The position numbers and the translations under genes were made by a program. A DNA stretch of 64,000 bases from Flammulina velutipes (Eukaryota > Basidiomycota > Agaricomycetes > Agaricales > Physalacriaceae), in the NCBI GenBank assembly GCA_011800155.1, contig CM022369.1:2294001-2358000 (forward strand). Direction: 5' to 3'. The notes beneath the pieces were generated by a model, which made no database searches, was not told the origin of the DNA, and worked only from the letters and a program-made list of their open reading frames with translations. Below, piece after piece: positions 31,954 through 43,568 of the stretch (position 1 is the first letter of the stretch; the number at the start of each line of letters is the position of its first letter).

Positions 31954-33170
31954 ATGGCCTCTCCTGCTCTACTGTCCAATGACCTTTCTCGCTTGAACAT
32001 CGTCGACATGATACCTTCAGACGACGAACTCCCGCTCGCCAAAGGACCTCATCTCCACAAGAATATCAACGGTGAACCCAGTGTACGTCCTATCCTGCCT
32101 TGTATAAGTCTCAACACCAAATCTCACAACCACTCCAGTTACCAAATGCCTTCCCAAAGTTGGCCATTTTGCAACTCATTCGAAAGCCCGGACGTATACG
32201 GATCAACAAATTACGCTTGACGCAGGAGATCTGTTTGCTTTCACGCCAACCCACTCGACAGCTCCCTTTGATTCGGCGCTCGCCTGGTTACGGGAAAACG
32301 ACTTTCATCGACATGGCGGGATTTTAGCTCGATTCCACGAAAGAGGACTCCTTCCGCGCCCTTTTTCCAGATACTGTCGCGTCGACTCCTCCTTTGGAAG
32401 ATTCCCTGCTCTCCCTTCGTTTTGATTTCTCCCATTTCGACCCCGAACCCAACATCCTCCGATCCATCTTGGATTCCGAGATGAACGTCGTCCTCACAGC
32501 CTTTCTTCATCGATACTGGCACCTCTTCAACATGCCTATCGAGAAGCTACCCCAATATGTCATGTCAACTGCGAGTATGACTTTCCTGCTTGTCATTGTG
32601 GGCATCTATACGTCTTCCTTCTAACATGGGTATTCAAAGTCGAGGATATAGAACCTATTGAAGGCAAGAGGCCTCAAGCTGTTGTTATTTGTAGACAACT
32701 TCGACGAGGCCTTGGTTCGCTCTTCACTCGACAACATACACGACATATACCAAATTCTACATGAGTACCTGGATAAACCTGTCACCTTGGCCAGGGGGAA
32801 GAATTTCATCGGCGGAGGGTGCTTTCTGGGACACCCCATCGATGCTACTATAACGCCACCGTGGGTATTCCAGGATTCCGGCAGTCGTACGTTCCTCACG
32901 AAGGTGTGTTGTGATCGAACGCACGACGCCACTATAGGGCATGCTTTTGGCATGATCCCGGAAGAAATGCAGGCACTAGGACACGAACTGCTTGGCTCGG
33001 ACAAAGACGCGGCGCGATTTGTGCATGATGTTCCAATTGTTTGCCCTTGTCACTCTACTTCGAGTCATACCTTGGATTTTCTACCTTTTAGTTCCTCGAG
33101 GTCTTTAGCTTCTTGGAGGCTCATATGGCCCTGGTTCCTGCTTCCAGTCAACAGGAAGGAGTGCTTGTAG
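31954..33170 (+). pseudogene. AAA-ATPase-like domain gene with an in-frame stop
   Basis: Resembles the large AAA-ATPase-like families of mushrooms. Exon 1 (from ATG 31954) reads DELPLAKGPHLHKNINGEPS, joins by a normal intron (32083 to about 32138) to LPNAFPKLAILQLIRKPGR and the Walker A segment RRSPGYGKTTFIDMA. A TAG at 32325-32327 then interrupts the frame, and the same frame continues with LDSTKEDSF, LFPDTVAS, LRFDFSHFDPEPN and LHRYWHLFNM. After an intron (about 32604-32656), the Walker B-like LKLLLFVDNFDEAL and AFGMIPEEMQALG follow. The stop probably inactivates it unless spliced around; no intron fits. It lies between two fragments of a kinase-like gene. Confidence 0.7.
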
Positions 33171-33212
33171 TACGAGCAAGTGACGGTTCAAGCAGCGAAT
33201 AATTCTTGACCA

Positions 33213-33300
33213 ACATCTGGGGCGAAGTCTATGATTGGTTCAGAGGATAGTATGTCCAACATTGGGCTTAGTGGACGACAATTGGAACTCGGACTGGGAG
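33213..33300 (+). pseudogene. 3' tail fragment of the third kinase-like copy
   Basis: CGAAGTCTATGATTGGTTC, AGAGGATAGTATGTCCAACA and TGGACGACAA follow the order of the last 90 bp of genes A and B (the segment coding MIGSEDIPSNIEDLV in A). Frame breaks and a TAG are present. With the 5' fragment it brackets the AAA-ATPase-like gene. Confidence 0.65.
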
Positions 33301-33426
33301 CCTATTCAACAGAACGTGGACAGTAAATTCGAAGGATATATACAATATGATACACACTAGAAAGCAAAATACGAAAACTACTACAATAATACAATACGCT
33401 CACACTCGTTCCTCTCTAAGTAGAGT

Positions 33427-34894
33427 CTACCGCGGTGCCAAAAAGCCCTTCTCCACCGCAAACTCCGTAGCACGAGTGCCAAACGACGAGTCATAAAACT
33501 TGTCTACGATGGGGATTTGCAGAAGGTTCATCTTCGGTGTAATGACCACCATATTGTTCGTTCGGATTTCCATCCAATCTGCGCGTTCGAAAGTCAAGGG
33601 TTCACTCGCGATCTGGGGTGCAAGTCTTAGCTTCATGAAGGAGGCGTCGTATGTTATCGCACCATTATGATGTTCTCTCTCTTGTCGGCTTTGGACATCT
33701 TGTAATGACCGCCTTCTGCGTACTCGCTGAATGAAGTGCCGGAGGAGAACCACTGGGACGAAGTTCAACACTGGGACGGACTATCGAAAAATTGGGTACA
33801 TACCAGAGATGCAGCTTCTTCGGTCCTTGACGATATGTACCGTGTAGCGATAACAGTATCGCCGTCAGTGACACAGAAGTTCATAAGACTAGGCTGGGGC
33901 GAGATAAGTGTACTTGCCATGTGAATGCGAGATGCATATATACCTCTGTGATTCCGGCCTCTTCCGCGTACATGTTCAAAGTAGCTATGGTTTGGCGCAT
34001 AGCTTCCCGAAGAGTTTGTGTGGTGAATGTGCACGCATTAGGGTCCGGAAGCTTTGAGATTGTGAGCTAGAGTATGTTTTGGAGGAGGGGGAAAGCAACC
34101 TTTGAGAGAAAGACAGCAAACGCCCATTCCGAGTCTGCGAGAAGGCTGTCAGATGAGGTCGAATGACGATATAATGAGCACTGACCCGTATTTCCCTGCA
34201 CCATGTCAAAGGCGACGTTGGGGAGGTTACTTTGCAGCTTGCGCTTGATAAGGTGGAACTGGGAGATACCGCCGTTGTGCATGAACTACGGAGATAAGAC
34301 AATGTGGAAGGGGGAAGTGGGGAGATGGAATCACCATAAGTTTGCCGTGGACAAAGGGATGGCAATTGTCTAGAGACAGAGACCCTGCTGTAGTGGCTCT
34401 AACATGGCCGCTGTCAGAATCGGATGAGTGGCGATGAATGCATGAAAGGGGGAGGGATCTGACAAGACGAGGGGAGACTTTATCTTTTCTGCGAGACGGG
34501 TGAGATTGATGTTGTTCCACGCCTAGAAGGAGATTAGACGAGTGTGGGAAAGCGAAGTGAACGGGGCGCCTACGGGGGTGACAGAGGTGAATATGCACGG
34601 CTGGCTGCCGAGTTCTTCATCGTAGACCGAGTCATACCAACCTGCGGGCACGCTGAGACGGAACGGGGTGATGGCGGAGTGGTAACATACCAACGCCAAA
34701 GCCATCTCCATTCATCGGGCGGCGGTGGTCAAGTCGCAGGCGGGAGTCGAACGCCTGGTTGATGATGGAATGGCATGGTCGCGTGAGCAACTAGAAGGAT
34801 AGATGTGAGCCAAGCCAAGACTGGGAAATGCAATACAACTTGCATGAGAAAGCTGGACGGGCGCAGTGCCCTTGTATATCACAAACCGACACAT
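33427..34894 (-). CDS. DUG3: class II glutamine amidotransferase, DUG3 type (glutathione degradation)
   Basis: DUG3 acts with DUG2 in the gamma-glutamyl bond cleavage of glutathione in the cytosol. The N-terminal nucleophile cysteine is residue 2 of MCRFVIYKG, exposed after Met removal. Further Ntn-hydrolase blocks: RPCHSIINQAF, MNGDGFGVGWYD, SHVRATTAGSLSLDNCHPF, MHNGGI and DSEWAFAVFLSK. C-terminal residues NGAITYDASFM and VITPKMNLLQIPI are typical of the family. Eight or nine exons. The divergent neighbour MTR10 begins 137 bp away. No DUG1 or DUG2 gene lies in this window. Confidence 0.92.
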
Positions 34895-35031
34895 ATCGTT
34901 CGTTGAATGGGGGAGTAAAGGAAAAAGGCAGGATGCATAAGAAACGTAAACGATTGCGCGATGACTTGTCGGAAATGAAGAGCATCAGCTGCACAGCCAC
35001 CCTGCATACACTCTTTCTTACGACGACGACG

Positions 35032-38000
35032 ATGGCCAACATTCAGACTGTTCTGTCTGCGCTGGACGTCTTTTCGCGCGCGCCCGACAAGGCATCGCTG
35101 GAGACCGCCAATGCCTGGCTCCAGGACTTTCAACACTCCGTAATTAATTTCGCCTATGGACCGTCTCGACCATCTCCCTCTGACTTTTCGTCGCTGCATC
35201 CATAGAGCGACGCCTGGGCAACATCCAACGTCCTTTTGCTCTCTTCAGAGGCTCCGCCAGCCGCGAAGCTCTTTGCAGCACAGACCTTCAGATCCAAGGT
35301 CAACACCACCGTTCAAAGCAAACTCACACCAACACTAATCCTCTTTTCATCCCAGGTCACATACGATCTCTCCCAAGTCGATCCACAAAACCTCCCTTCA
35401 CTCCAGCAAACATTGCTGACTGCCCTTCAAACATACCAGTCGGGTCCACGCACGATTATCGTTCAACTCTGTCTGTCCCTCATCGGTCTAGCGCTGCAGT
35501 ATTCACGATGGACAAACCCCGTCCAGGACATGATCAATACCTTTGGGAAAGATCCTACCACTGTCCCCGTCCTCTTGCAATTTTTGACACTGCTCCCTGA
35601 AGAGTTGATCAGCGCGACAAGATATCCTCTCACTGTGCGTTGCCGCCTACCTCTCCCTCTTTCAACAGGCTTCTAACGCGTCTTATACTTGATTTAGGAC
35701 GAAGACCTAACTCTCAAAGCAACACAGTTGCTGACAGCAAATTCTCACCAAGTAGTTGAGCTGCTGGGCATGTATCTCCAGGCTCCAGGCATGTATTTCG
35801 CATTGTGGCGATACTCATCTCGTCTCATCAATCCACCATAGGCGCCACAGTGACAATTCAAGAACAGGTCTTCAACTGCTTGCGTAGTTGGCTAAACGCC
35901 GGGGAGGTTGTACCAGCCACACTCGCCGCGACACCTCTATTCGCATTTGCGTTCGAAGCCCTCGCATCAGATCAGCTATTCGATGCTGCCGCGAACGTTG
36001 TATGCGACATAATCCACGAGACCCAGGAAATCGACAGCAACATGTCCGTTATAGAGCTCATCGTCCCTCGTCTTGTCGCTCTCAAACCCCGCATCGCCCA
36101 AGTCAAAGACGACGCAGACAAGATGAAGGGCTACGCGCGCATATTCAATGAAGCAGGATGTGTCTACACGTCTCTCGTGGTGCAGCACACTGATGCATTC
36201 TTCCCCATTGTCGAAGCAATTGGGGAGTGCTCGGCATACCACGACCTGGACATTGTCCCCATCACATTCCCTTTCTGGATGGACCTTGCCCTCTATTTCA
36301 GGGAGCACAAGCCTGTCCCACCTATTTTTCTGAACGCGTACCAGACACTCTTCAGCGTCATCATTGGTCATCTCCAATTCCCTCCGGACGATTCACCGCT
36401 AACAGGACAAGAGGCGGAAGATTTCAGGTCGTTCAGGCATGTGATGGGAGACACTCTCAAGGATTGCTGCCTTGTTTTGGGCTCAGATACATGTTTGCTG
36501 ACGGCGTACGCGATGATATCGAACGCGCTTTCGCGAGGAGTGGCTTGGCAGGATATCGAAGCTCCTCTGTTTGGCTTACGTGCAATGGGAGCAGAGGTCA
36601 AACCAGAGGACGAAGGGGCCGTTCCCAAGATAATGGATCTCATCCCTACGCTGCCCGATCACCCAAAAGTGAGGTATGCAGCATTGATGATCATTTCCAG
36701 ATACACCGAATGGATCAGCCACCATCCTTCCTACATTCCATTCCAGCTACAATATATTTCGGCTGGATTCGAAGTCAGCAGCGACGAGGTTAGCTCGGCA
36801 GCTGGGATGGCCTTAAAGTACATGTGCCAGGACTGTAAACAGGCGAGTTCTGTGTTTGCGTGTGTGTCGACTCCATTTAATCCCTTTCAGCATCTGACCG
36901 AGTTCCTACCTACACTTCATACGTTCCTTGGTTCTTCAGGTAACAAATTACACCAGGAGGACAAGGTGCAAGTCTATCAAGCAATCGCTTACGTGATTTC
37001 TGCAATGCCAATGGAAAAGGCAGCGGATTCTCTACGAACATTTTCTATGGACATTCTGGCTCAAGTACACGAAGTGGCTACAAAAATCTCCGTCACAAAG
37101 GATGAAATGGTCTCGGTATGCAGTACGTATCTGCTCTTCCTCGCATTGTCCTGTTTGCTCAAATTTCTGCGCAGATGGTCTAGAAAACCTAGAGTCTATG
37201 CTGTTCGTCATTCGAAGCTTCGGGGAAGACCTACCTCCTGCATGCCGGGACACCATTCCACAGACATGGTCCGTCTTCGACAACTTCCTCACAAAATATG
37301 GTACAGAGTACGACGTTGCCGAGCGTGCGAACCGCGTCATACGCCATGGTATCACATTCTACGGCCAGAACGGACGTCCTGTAGCTGGTCAGATATTGCT
37401 GAAGCTCATGCATCTATTCGAGAAGAGTCAAATTTCGAGTTATCTGTGGATATGCGGTAAAGTGGTTGCGGAATTTGGACACGAGGCAGACGAGGAGCTG
37501 CAGACTGCTATACTGGAGGTGTACCAACGATCGACACAGGCCATCATCCAGATTTTGCTAACGAAGCAGCCAACAGATATACCAGATCGTATGTTCTGTT
37601 ACTTTGAGCTCCCTCCCTCTACTAACACATGCGTAGTGCTGGAGGACTACGTTCATCTTATGCGAATGATAATGGAACGCACCCCATCTGTTTTCTTCAC
37701 CTCTCCAACTTTCGAAATGGCATTCAAATCATGTATACCCATTCTAGGCGTCGTCTACAACTCTATCGTCGAAGTCGCGCTGGACCTATTCCGTGATATC
37801 CTTGCCGAAGCGTACGAGCCTTCCGCCTCAGTATTGCCTTCCCAGCCTTCTTCATCGGCGATAATACAATCGGCGTTCCAGCAATCGGGGATGGATCTAT
37901 TAAACGCCGTCATACAGGGCGTCGTAGGAGACTTTTACGAAGAGAAGACGGGGGTTGTGGTCTCCATTTTACGGTCAGCGACTAAAGTATGGCCAAAGGA

Positions 38001-38244
38001 GGTCATCGGGGCCCTCCCGGCTGTACTACAGAGCATACCCAATACAAAGGCGCCAGCAGACGCGAAGAACGGGTTCTTGACGGAAATGACAAGGTGAGTT
38101 GATGTGCTTTACCTGTCCTGTATTGCTCACACCGGCAAATTTAGTATTGCGAATACCGGGCAGTTTGACAAAGTGCGATACGCGGTGTATGGATTGAGGC
38201 GGGTGACGAGGAAGGCAAGGGATAGGCGGCAGGATTTCAAGTAA
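35032..38244 (+). CDS. MTR10: importin-beta family nuclear import receptor (MTR10/TNPO3)
   Basis: Imports SR-type mRNA-binding proteins and takes part in tRNA traffic. The start MANIQTVLSALDVFSR fits TNPO3 homologues; a longer in-frame opening upstream (from 34828) is rejected because it lacks homology. About eight exons. HEAT-repeat helices run throughout, for example KLFAAQTFRSK, TIIVQLCLSLIGLALQY, VLLQFLTLLPEEL, ATVTIQEQVFNCLRSWL, FKSCIPILGVV and SPTFEMAF. The protein ends with RKARDRRQDFK. It shares its promoter with DUG3. Confidence 0.93.
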
Positions 38245-38459
38245 AGGTTGGAATGGCGCAAATTTTGGCAGCTGTAGTATATTAGCATATGTATACAGTA
38301 CTACTAATCGGTAAGTATAGAATCATTGGAAGAGCAAGCATGAATTCAAAGGCATCAGCCCCTGTTTTGGACAAAGGGTCGCGCTTAACCGAAGTTTGTG
38401 CTGGTTGTGTGTGTACTTTATGCATGCGTTGGTTCGAAAGCGCACTAACGACGTAAATT

Positions 38460-39810
38460 ATGGTCGTTAATCCCTGGTTTCTCTGGAGCGTTGTCTCGCA
38501 CACGGCGAGGTGCGTTTATATGGCTCAACCCTTTGTTACAGCCATCCAATAACCCAAACACAGGCTATCCACCGTCCTCCAAATTCTCATTTTTCTTCCT
38601 TTGACGCTTGTAACGCTCTCCAAGCCTGCCTTTCTCCTTCTATCGCTGCTATTGTCGGCACATTCACTCATACATGGAACGCTCATACTCTTTTGGGGCT
38701 CGTCGGCGTTATCTGTCCTTCAGGTGCCCATGCACCCGTTCCTCCTCCTTGTCTGCTTCAATGCATTCTCCTCCACTGCGCATCCGTGGATCGTCACCGC
38801 CACGTCTATATGGGGCACCATCCTCACCTATCTGGGTCCTTTGTTCATCGCCATGGAGGGGCTATCGAGTCTCCTCGTCGCCCAAAAGCTCGGGGAACAG
38901 GCCAAGGCGTTGGTGGAAGAAGGAGAGGTGTACCAGTTCATTCTCCTGATTGCGTCGGCGATCTCGTATGTGGGGTCTGCGTGGTGGATTGTAATGGTGC
39001 GTCTATCTTCGCTGTCAGTGGCTGTATTGAAGCTGATGTTGTGTTAGTCGTACCCAACTGCAGCAGCCTCCCCGCTCTCCTCGACATTCCTGGGCGTGGC
39101 CATTACGGCGCTTTTATTCCTCACCTTCATTGGGTTCTTCTTACGACGCACGAACATTATAGAGACGTCAGGTCTCGCTTTAATCATTGCATACAACGTC
39201 TGGCTTTGCGGGTTTGACGCGGCGTCATTCTCGGACCCTTCGTCCTCTTAGTGAGTTGTTTTGTTGGTCTCTGGATGTGCGTCTAATGGCATCTGCGTGT
39301 AGTGTTCCTCTTCTTCTCCCTGTCACGAACATTGTTCCACATCTCGAGACTCTTTTGACTTTTGTCACCAATACCCTACCAAAGCCTATATTGATCGCGT
39401 TGTTGTATCGACTGGCTGTCCTGCAAGCCGCATCGAAGATCTTACCTGGCATAGGAGGCGACGGGTGGGAAGGTGAAGAGGGCGTCGACGAAGGATGGGA
39501 GGATCGACCGGTATGTTCATTGGCATTGTGTTCTTTGTGGTAAGCTGATTTAGGCTTGTAGACAAAGAACTTGACACGAATCCTTTTGACGTACCGACAA
39601 CTTATCTTTGTAACTGTCTACTCACATCTCCTGCGTCAGTCCGATTTGGGTATCGCATCCAGCATTTCCATTGACGATTTCACAGTGCTCGACCATTCGT
39701 CCCAAGTGTGGTGGCGCTGGTTCAACATCTTCTTTACCTTATTCATGTGGTCCATCGAGTTGCTCGTCAGCAACGAGGACGATGGATCGAAAGACTGGAA
39801 AGTGGACTAA
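38460..39810 (+). CDS. ICE2: ER membrane protein ICE2
   Basis: ICE2 maintains cortical ER structure and lipid droplet-ER contacts. Exon 1 is 38460-38509 (MVVNPWFLWSVVSHTA), joined by a 54-nt intron with a GTGCGT donor to 38564. Exons then run 38564-38996, from 39048, from about 39302, and to the stop at 39810. About eight membrane spans are visible, for example LLLSLLLSAHSLIHGTLIL, ILTYLGPLFIAMEG and the conserved LALIIAYNVWLCGFD. The C-terminus WWRWFNIFFTLFMWSIELL matches the ICE2 signature. Without exon 1 the frame has no ATG before the first span, which supports this start. Confidence 0.88.
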
Positions 39811-39866
39811 TCTATACGTCGCTGTGTAGTTTGTATGCAGAGGTCTGGACAGTTACACTATCCTAT

Positions 39867-40483
39867 CTATGCATTAGCTTTCCATTCTGCTTCTTCTTCA
39901 CTCATCCCCTCGTAGTATTCCCGCTTCCATATCTGTGCCTTTTTCTTGACGTCCTCTAGGATTTTTTCACAGGCGACGAAGGCTTCTTTGCGATGTGGCG
40001 AGGAGACTGCGATTACTTGAGGAGAAGCGGTTAGGGCGACAGTGTGTAGCGTCGAATGTGTCCTTACCGATGGACGGCTCGCCCACTGGTACAGATCCTA
40101 TTCGATGAACGACATTACATCGAATGAGAGACGATGCTTTGGATTGAGATTCTGCTTGGTGATCGGAGCGTGATACGGCGCCGGATGCCTCTTTGATAAT
40201 GGCGGCTATCGTCTTGATAGCGAGGCTTGAGTATGCCTGGTATTCTAGACGCGTTACAACCTTTCCTATGAGTGAATGGTTTCAGATACGAAAACAACGC
40301 GTCTTGTCTTTAGCATTGACCTTGAAATGAATTCCGCGTCGTTCCAATGAAGACGGCGATAGCACCTGCACTGTCGTCGCCCACAGAATTGATGATTTTT
40401 TGGACGTCAAGTGGTTGGGATGAGATTGAGCAGCTTCCTTGAGGAATATCGAGCTGGACGTCGATAGAGGCTTTCGGGTTCAT
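39867..40483 (-). CDS. MOCS2B: molybdopterin synthase catalytic (large) subunit, MoaE/MOCS2B
   Basis: Converts cyclic pyranopterin monophosphate to molybdopterin with the sulfur carrier MoaD. Three exons. Conserved blocks: GAIAVFIGTTRNSF, KVVTRLEYQAYSSLA, RCNVVHRIGSVPVGE, IAVSSPHRKEAF, the active-site region KKKAQIWKREYYEG. The chain ends in EEEAEWKANA. The MoaD partner is not seen in this window. Its stop is 56 bp from the ICE2 stop and its start is 74 bp from the PsuG start. Confidence 0.92.
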
Positions 40484-40557
40484 TGTGGCTGAATGAAGAA
40501 TGTTGTATACGGTGAAGAGCGGCCTACGGCTTTGCTTGGATCAATACCACCACCACC

Positions 40558-43538
40558 ATGCTGGCTTCAAACTTGACGCGTTGCCGGCACATTGGCACTG
40601 TCACTGGAAGGTCTCTCCACTTCAGTGCAGCTCAGGCAGCAAAACGATTCGCGCCGCTCGATATCCATCCCGAAATCCAAGATGCACTAGCGACCAACAA
40701 GCCCGTCGTCGCTCTCGAGACTACCCTCGTAACCCACGGCTTTCCATATCCAACGAACTATGAGCTGGCGACGTCTCTGGAAGACATCGTACGGTCTACA
40801 GGAGCTATACCCGCGACGATTGGTATTATCGAAGGACGCGTTAAGATTGGGATGGAGAGACCCATGCTGGAAAGGTTGGCGGATAAGACGCGCTATCCGA
40901 ACACGGTCAAAGTCTCTCGCAGAGATATTGGCCCAATGATTAGCGCGAAGATGGACGGAGGTGTGTTGGATCGCTCCGTTCTTGCATGCTTTGGTTCTAA
41001 TGTTGCCCGATAGGAACTACGTGTAGCGCGACGCTTATATTCTCTGCAATGGCAGGAATCAAGGTGGGATAATCTTCGCTCGTAGATTTTCAAATTTGAC
41101 GACGTTCTAGGTATTTGCAACTGGAGGGTAAGATGTCTCCCAAGTCAGTGTCCCTCAGAAGGCTCATTGGTATTTAGACTCGGCGGCGTTCATCGAGGAG
41201 GAGAAAACTGTGCGTGCATGTACATCTGATATCATCAAAAATCCTGAGGAGTGTCAGCTCTGGATGTGTCTGCCGACCTACACGAGTTGACTAGGTGCCC
41301 GGTTGGCTTAGTCTCATCTGGGGTCAAATCTATTTTGGATATAGGACGAACTTTGGAATATCTGGCAAGTATTCCGAAGTCAATGACTGACTACCATGGA
41401 ACATTGAATTGCTCGTTCAGGAATCCCTAGGAGTGCCTGTCGTGACCTACGGACCTACGAAAGACTTCCCAGCCTTCTTCACGCGCTATAGCGGGTTCCA
41501 GGTGAATACCACAAAGTCTCTGAATCCACTATATCCTATTAAACCGCCACAGGTCCCGTATAACGTCCAAACTCCCACTGATGCCGCAAATATCCTCCGT
41601 ATGGCATTGGCTTGACAAAATATACACCGCGCTCATCTTTTTCAGACTCACAATGGCAATTTGGCATGGAAAACGGCACGTTGATTGCAGTTCCAATCCC
41701 GGAGGAATTCCAGCAAATCGGTTCCAGCATCCAACGCTCCGTAGAGCAAGCAATAACGGAGTCTGAAGAGAACGGCATAAGCAAACGAGGAAAAGAAGCT
41801 ACGCCTTGGTTACTGGCGCGTATCGCAGAACTCACTGGTGGTGACTCGATGATATCGAACATCGGTCTGTTGAAGAATACTGCACTCATTGGTGGGTCTG
41901 GCTATGTTTCTCATTGACCACTTGGACCTAATTACTCCTCTAGGTGGCCAAATCGCAGTAAAGTACCAGCAGATCTCAGAAGGCAATGTAAGAAATTAGA
42001 ACATCAATCATGATACACTCAGTGATTGTGTATTCCCATGTCAGATTTCGTCTTTTTCTTCTCCTTCAGCTTTGTATACGCCCCCGACCTTTCCATCTCA
42101 ACAATTTCCTGTCCGTACGGAGACCAAAGTTGCACCTCCATCCTTGACAGTCATAGGCTCCGCTGCCGTGGATGTTACCGCAAAAGCCAGCACCGATGCT
42201 CTAGTAGATCATTCAACCGTGCCAGGAAGTGTAGAATTGTCTCTTGGGGGTAAACGAGCTCTTTCCTCTCACCGATTTCCACTCTGCTCATTCTGTTATA
42301 CCGTCAAGGTGTCGCCCGCAACGTCGCTGAGGCTGCCTATCGTATATCCTTAGATCCGGCCTCCACCATGCTAATCTCGCCCATAGGCAGAGACTCTTTC
42401 GGAAATTTGCTACTTCGGGAGACTGAAGATCTGGGAATGCGTACCGACGGATTAGTTAAAACAGATAACACAAGGACAGCTGTGTGCAACATGCTTTTGG
42501 GTAAAGATGGTCAACTCGTGACTGGCGTGGCGGACATGGACATTACTGCGAATTTTGGAGCGGAAGAGGTATGTGCTCGTACTGCTAAGTTTGAGATGAT
42601 GTCGGATAACCTCTTTCGTTAGATAATAAGCCAACTGGACAAGCATAAGCCAAAGCTAGTCGCCTTCGATGGGAATTTATCGCCTGAAACTATACAGAGT
42701 ATGGTCGAGTATTGCAATTCCAAAGACATCATCAGTGAGTTCCGTGTACTTCTTGTGCCTAACATTCTGACTTGATCTCTATAGCATTCTTGTGTGTACC
42801 CTCCATGCCCTCCTGCCCTTGATACGATAACTGACGAAACCTAGCGAGCCAACATCGATCACCAAATCAACAGTCATATTGCCATCTGTACTATCATCGG
42901 TCCTAGACTGGACAGTCAAAGCGCCTATCACATTCGCCTCTCCCAACCTCCTCGAACTGAAGCATATCTACCACACGGCACGAGAAGAGCCCTTCGAAAT
43001 CATGTCCAAACCAGGGTGGACTGAAGTCCTCGACGACTTAAATCTGGACTCGCGGTATCGCTTGGAATTGGAACGACTGTCCAACAAACAAGTATCGGAT
43101 AGTGATTCCTCCAAGGGAACACTATCCTTCTTGGTCGGAGACGGCGTTGTCACCAAAGCGGTTAGCCTCCTGCCCTTCATCCAGCACCTCATCATTAAAT
43201 GTGGCGCGCTGGGAGTTATCGTTGTAATGCGGCTGCCTTTATCCAGTTTGGGTTGGCAGCAGACATCTATTTCAGAGCGATATGTCGTGGGGAGGGGAGC
43301 CACTAATGGCATCGTCGTGGCCCATTATCCACCATTGGAAGTGGGCGAGGTGGTCAATGTGACGGGCGCAGGGGATACATTCGTCGGGGTGTTGTTGCGG
43401 CTATTACAGAACCCCAGCACAACCAGCAACCCGGCAGAGATGGAGAAGGCCGTTAACACTGCTCAAAGGGCGGCGATCTTGACTTTGCAGAGTGAACGAG
43501 CTGTTTCGCCAGCTCTATCAGATATGCAGAAGTGGTAG
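40558..43538 (+). CDS. bifunctional pseudouridine-5'-phosphate glycosidase / pfkB-type kinase (PsuG-PsuK fusion)
   Basis: Degrades pseudouridine: the kinase domain phosphorylates it and the glycosidase cleaves the C-C bond to uracil and ribose-5-phosphate. The N-terminus ([18 protein letters not shown]) is Arg/Ser-rich and free of acids, a mitochondrial presequence. The glycosidase half has [57 protein letters not shown] and GIPVVTYG-like VPVVTYGP. The kinase half has [33 protein letters not shown], and the pfkB signature [14 protein letters not shown]. Around twelve exons, including a 17-nt (41111-41127) and a 7-nt (42785-42791) exon and a GC-AG intron (41365-41420). Confidence 0.9.
41111..41127 (+). 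other. 17-nt exon of PsuG
   Basis: Encodes VFATGG between acceptor TTCTAG and donor GTAAGA; joins GIK to LGGVHRG in frame. Confidence 0.75.
41365..41420 (+). other. GC-AG intron in PsuG
   Basis: Donor CTG|GCAAGT, acceptor GTTCAG, 56 nt. It joins LEYL to ESLGVPVV; the GT inside the donor region would shift the frame. Confidence 0.75.
42785..42791 (+). other. 7-nt microexon in PsuK
   Basis: CATTCTT between acceptor TCTATAG and donor GTGTGT. It yields I-T-F-F-E-P-T-S, which matches the pfkB-kinase consensus around FFEPTS; skipping it shifts the frame. Introns are 50 nt (42735-42784) and 53 nt (42792-42844). Confidence 0.75.
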
Positions 43539-43568
43539 AATAGGGTGGAGGGGATCGTACAGTATATA

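Noticed and set aside
32223..32420. Alternative frame GDLFAFTPTHS in the AAA-ATPase-like region
   Set aside because: It looks open but lacks the Walker A motif; the other frame has Walker A and continues in phase after the TAG.
34828..35031. N-terminal extension of MTR10
   Set aside because: Starts at a non-conserved position and contains a basic, low-quality stretch; homologues start at MANIQT-like sequence.
36227..36793. 188-codon frame within MTR10
   Set aside because: Out of frame with the HEAT-repeat protein, whose sequence is clearly conserved.
38510..39217. 235-codon frame overlapping ICE2
   Set aside because: Cys/His-rich alternative frame; the ICE2 frame with its spliced first exon explains the region.
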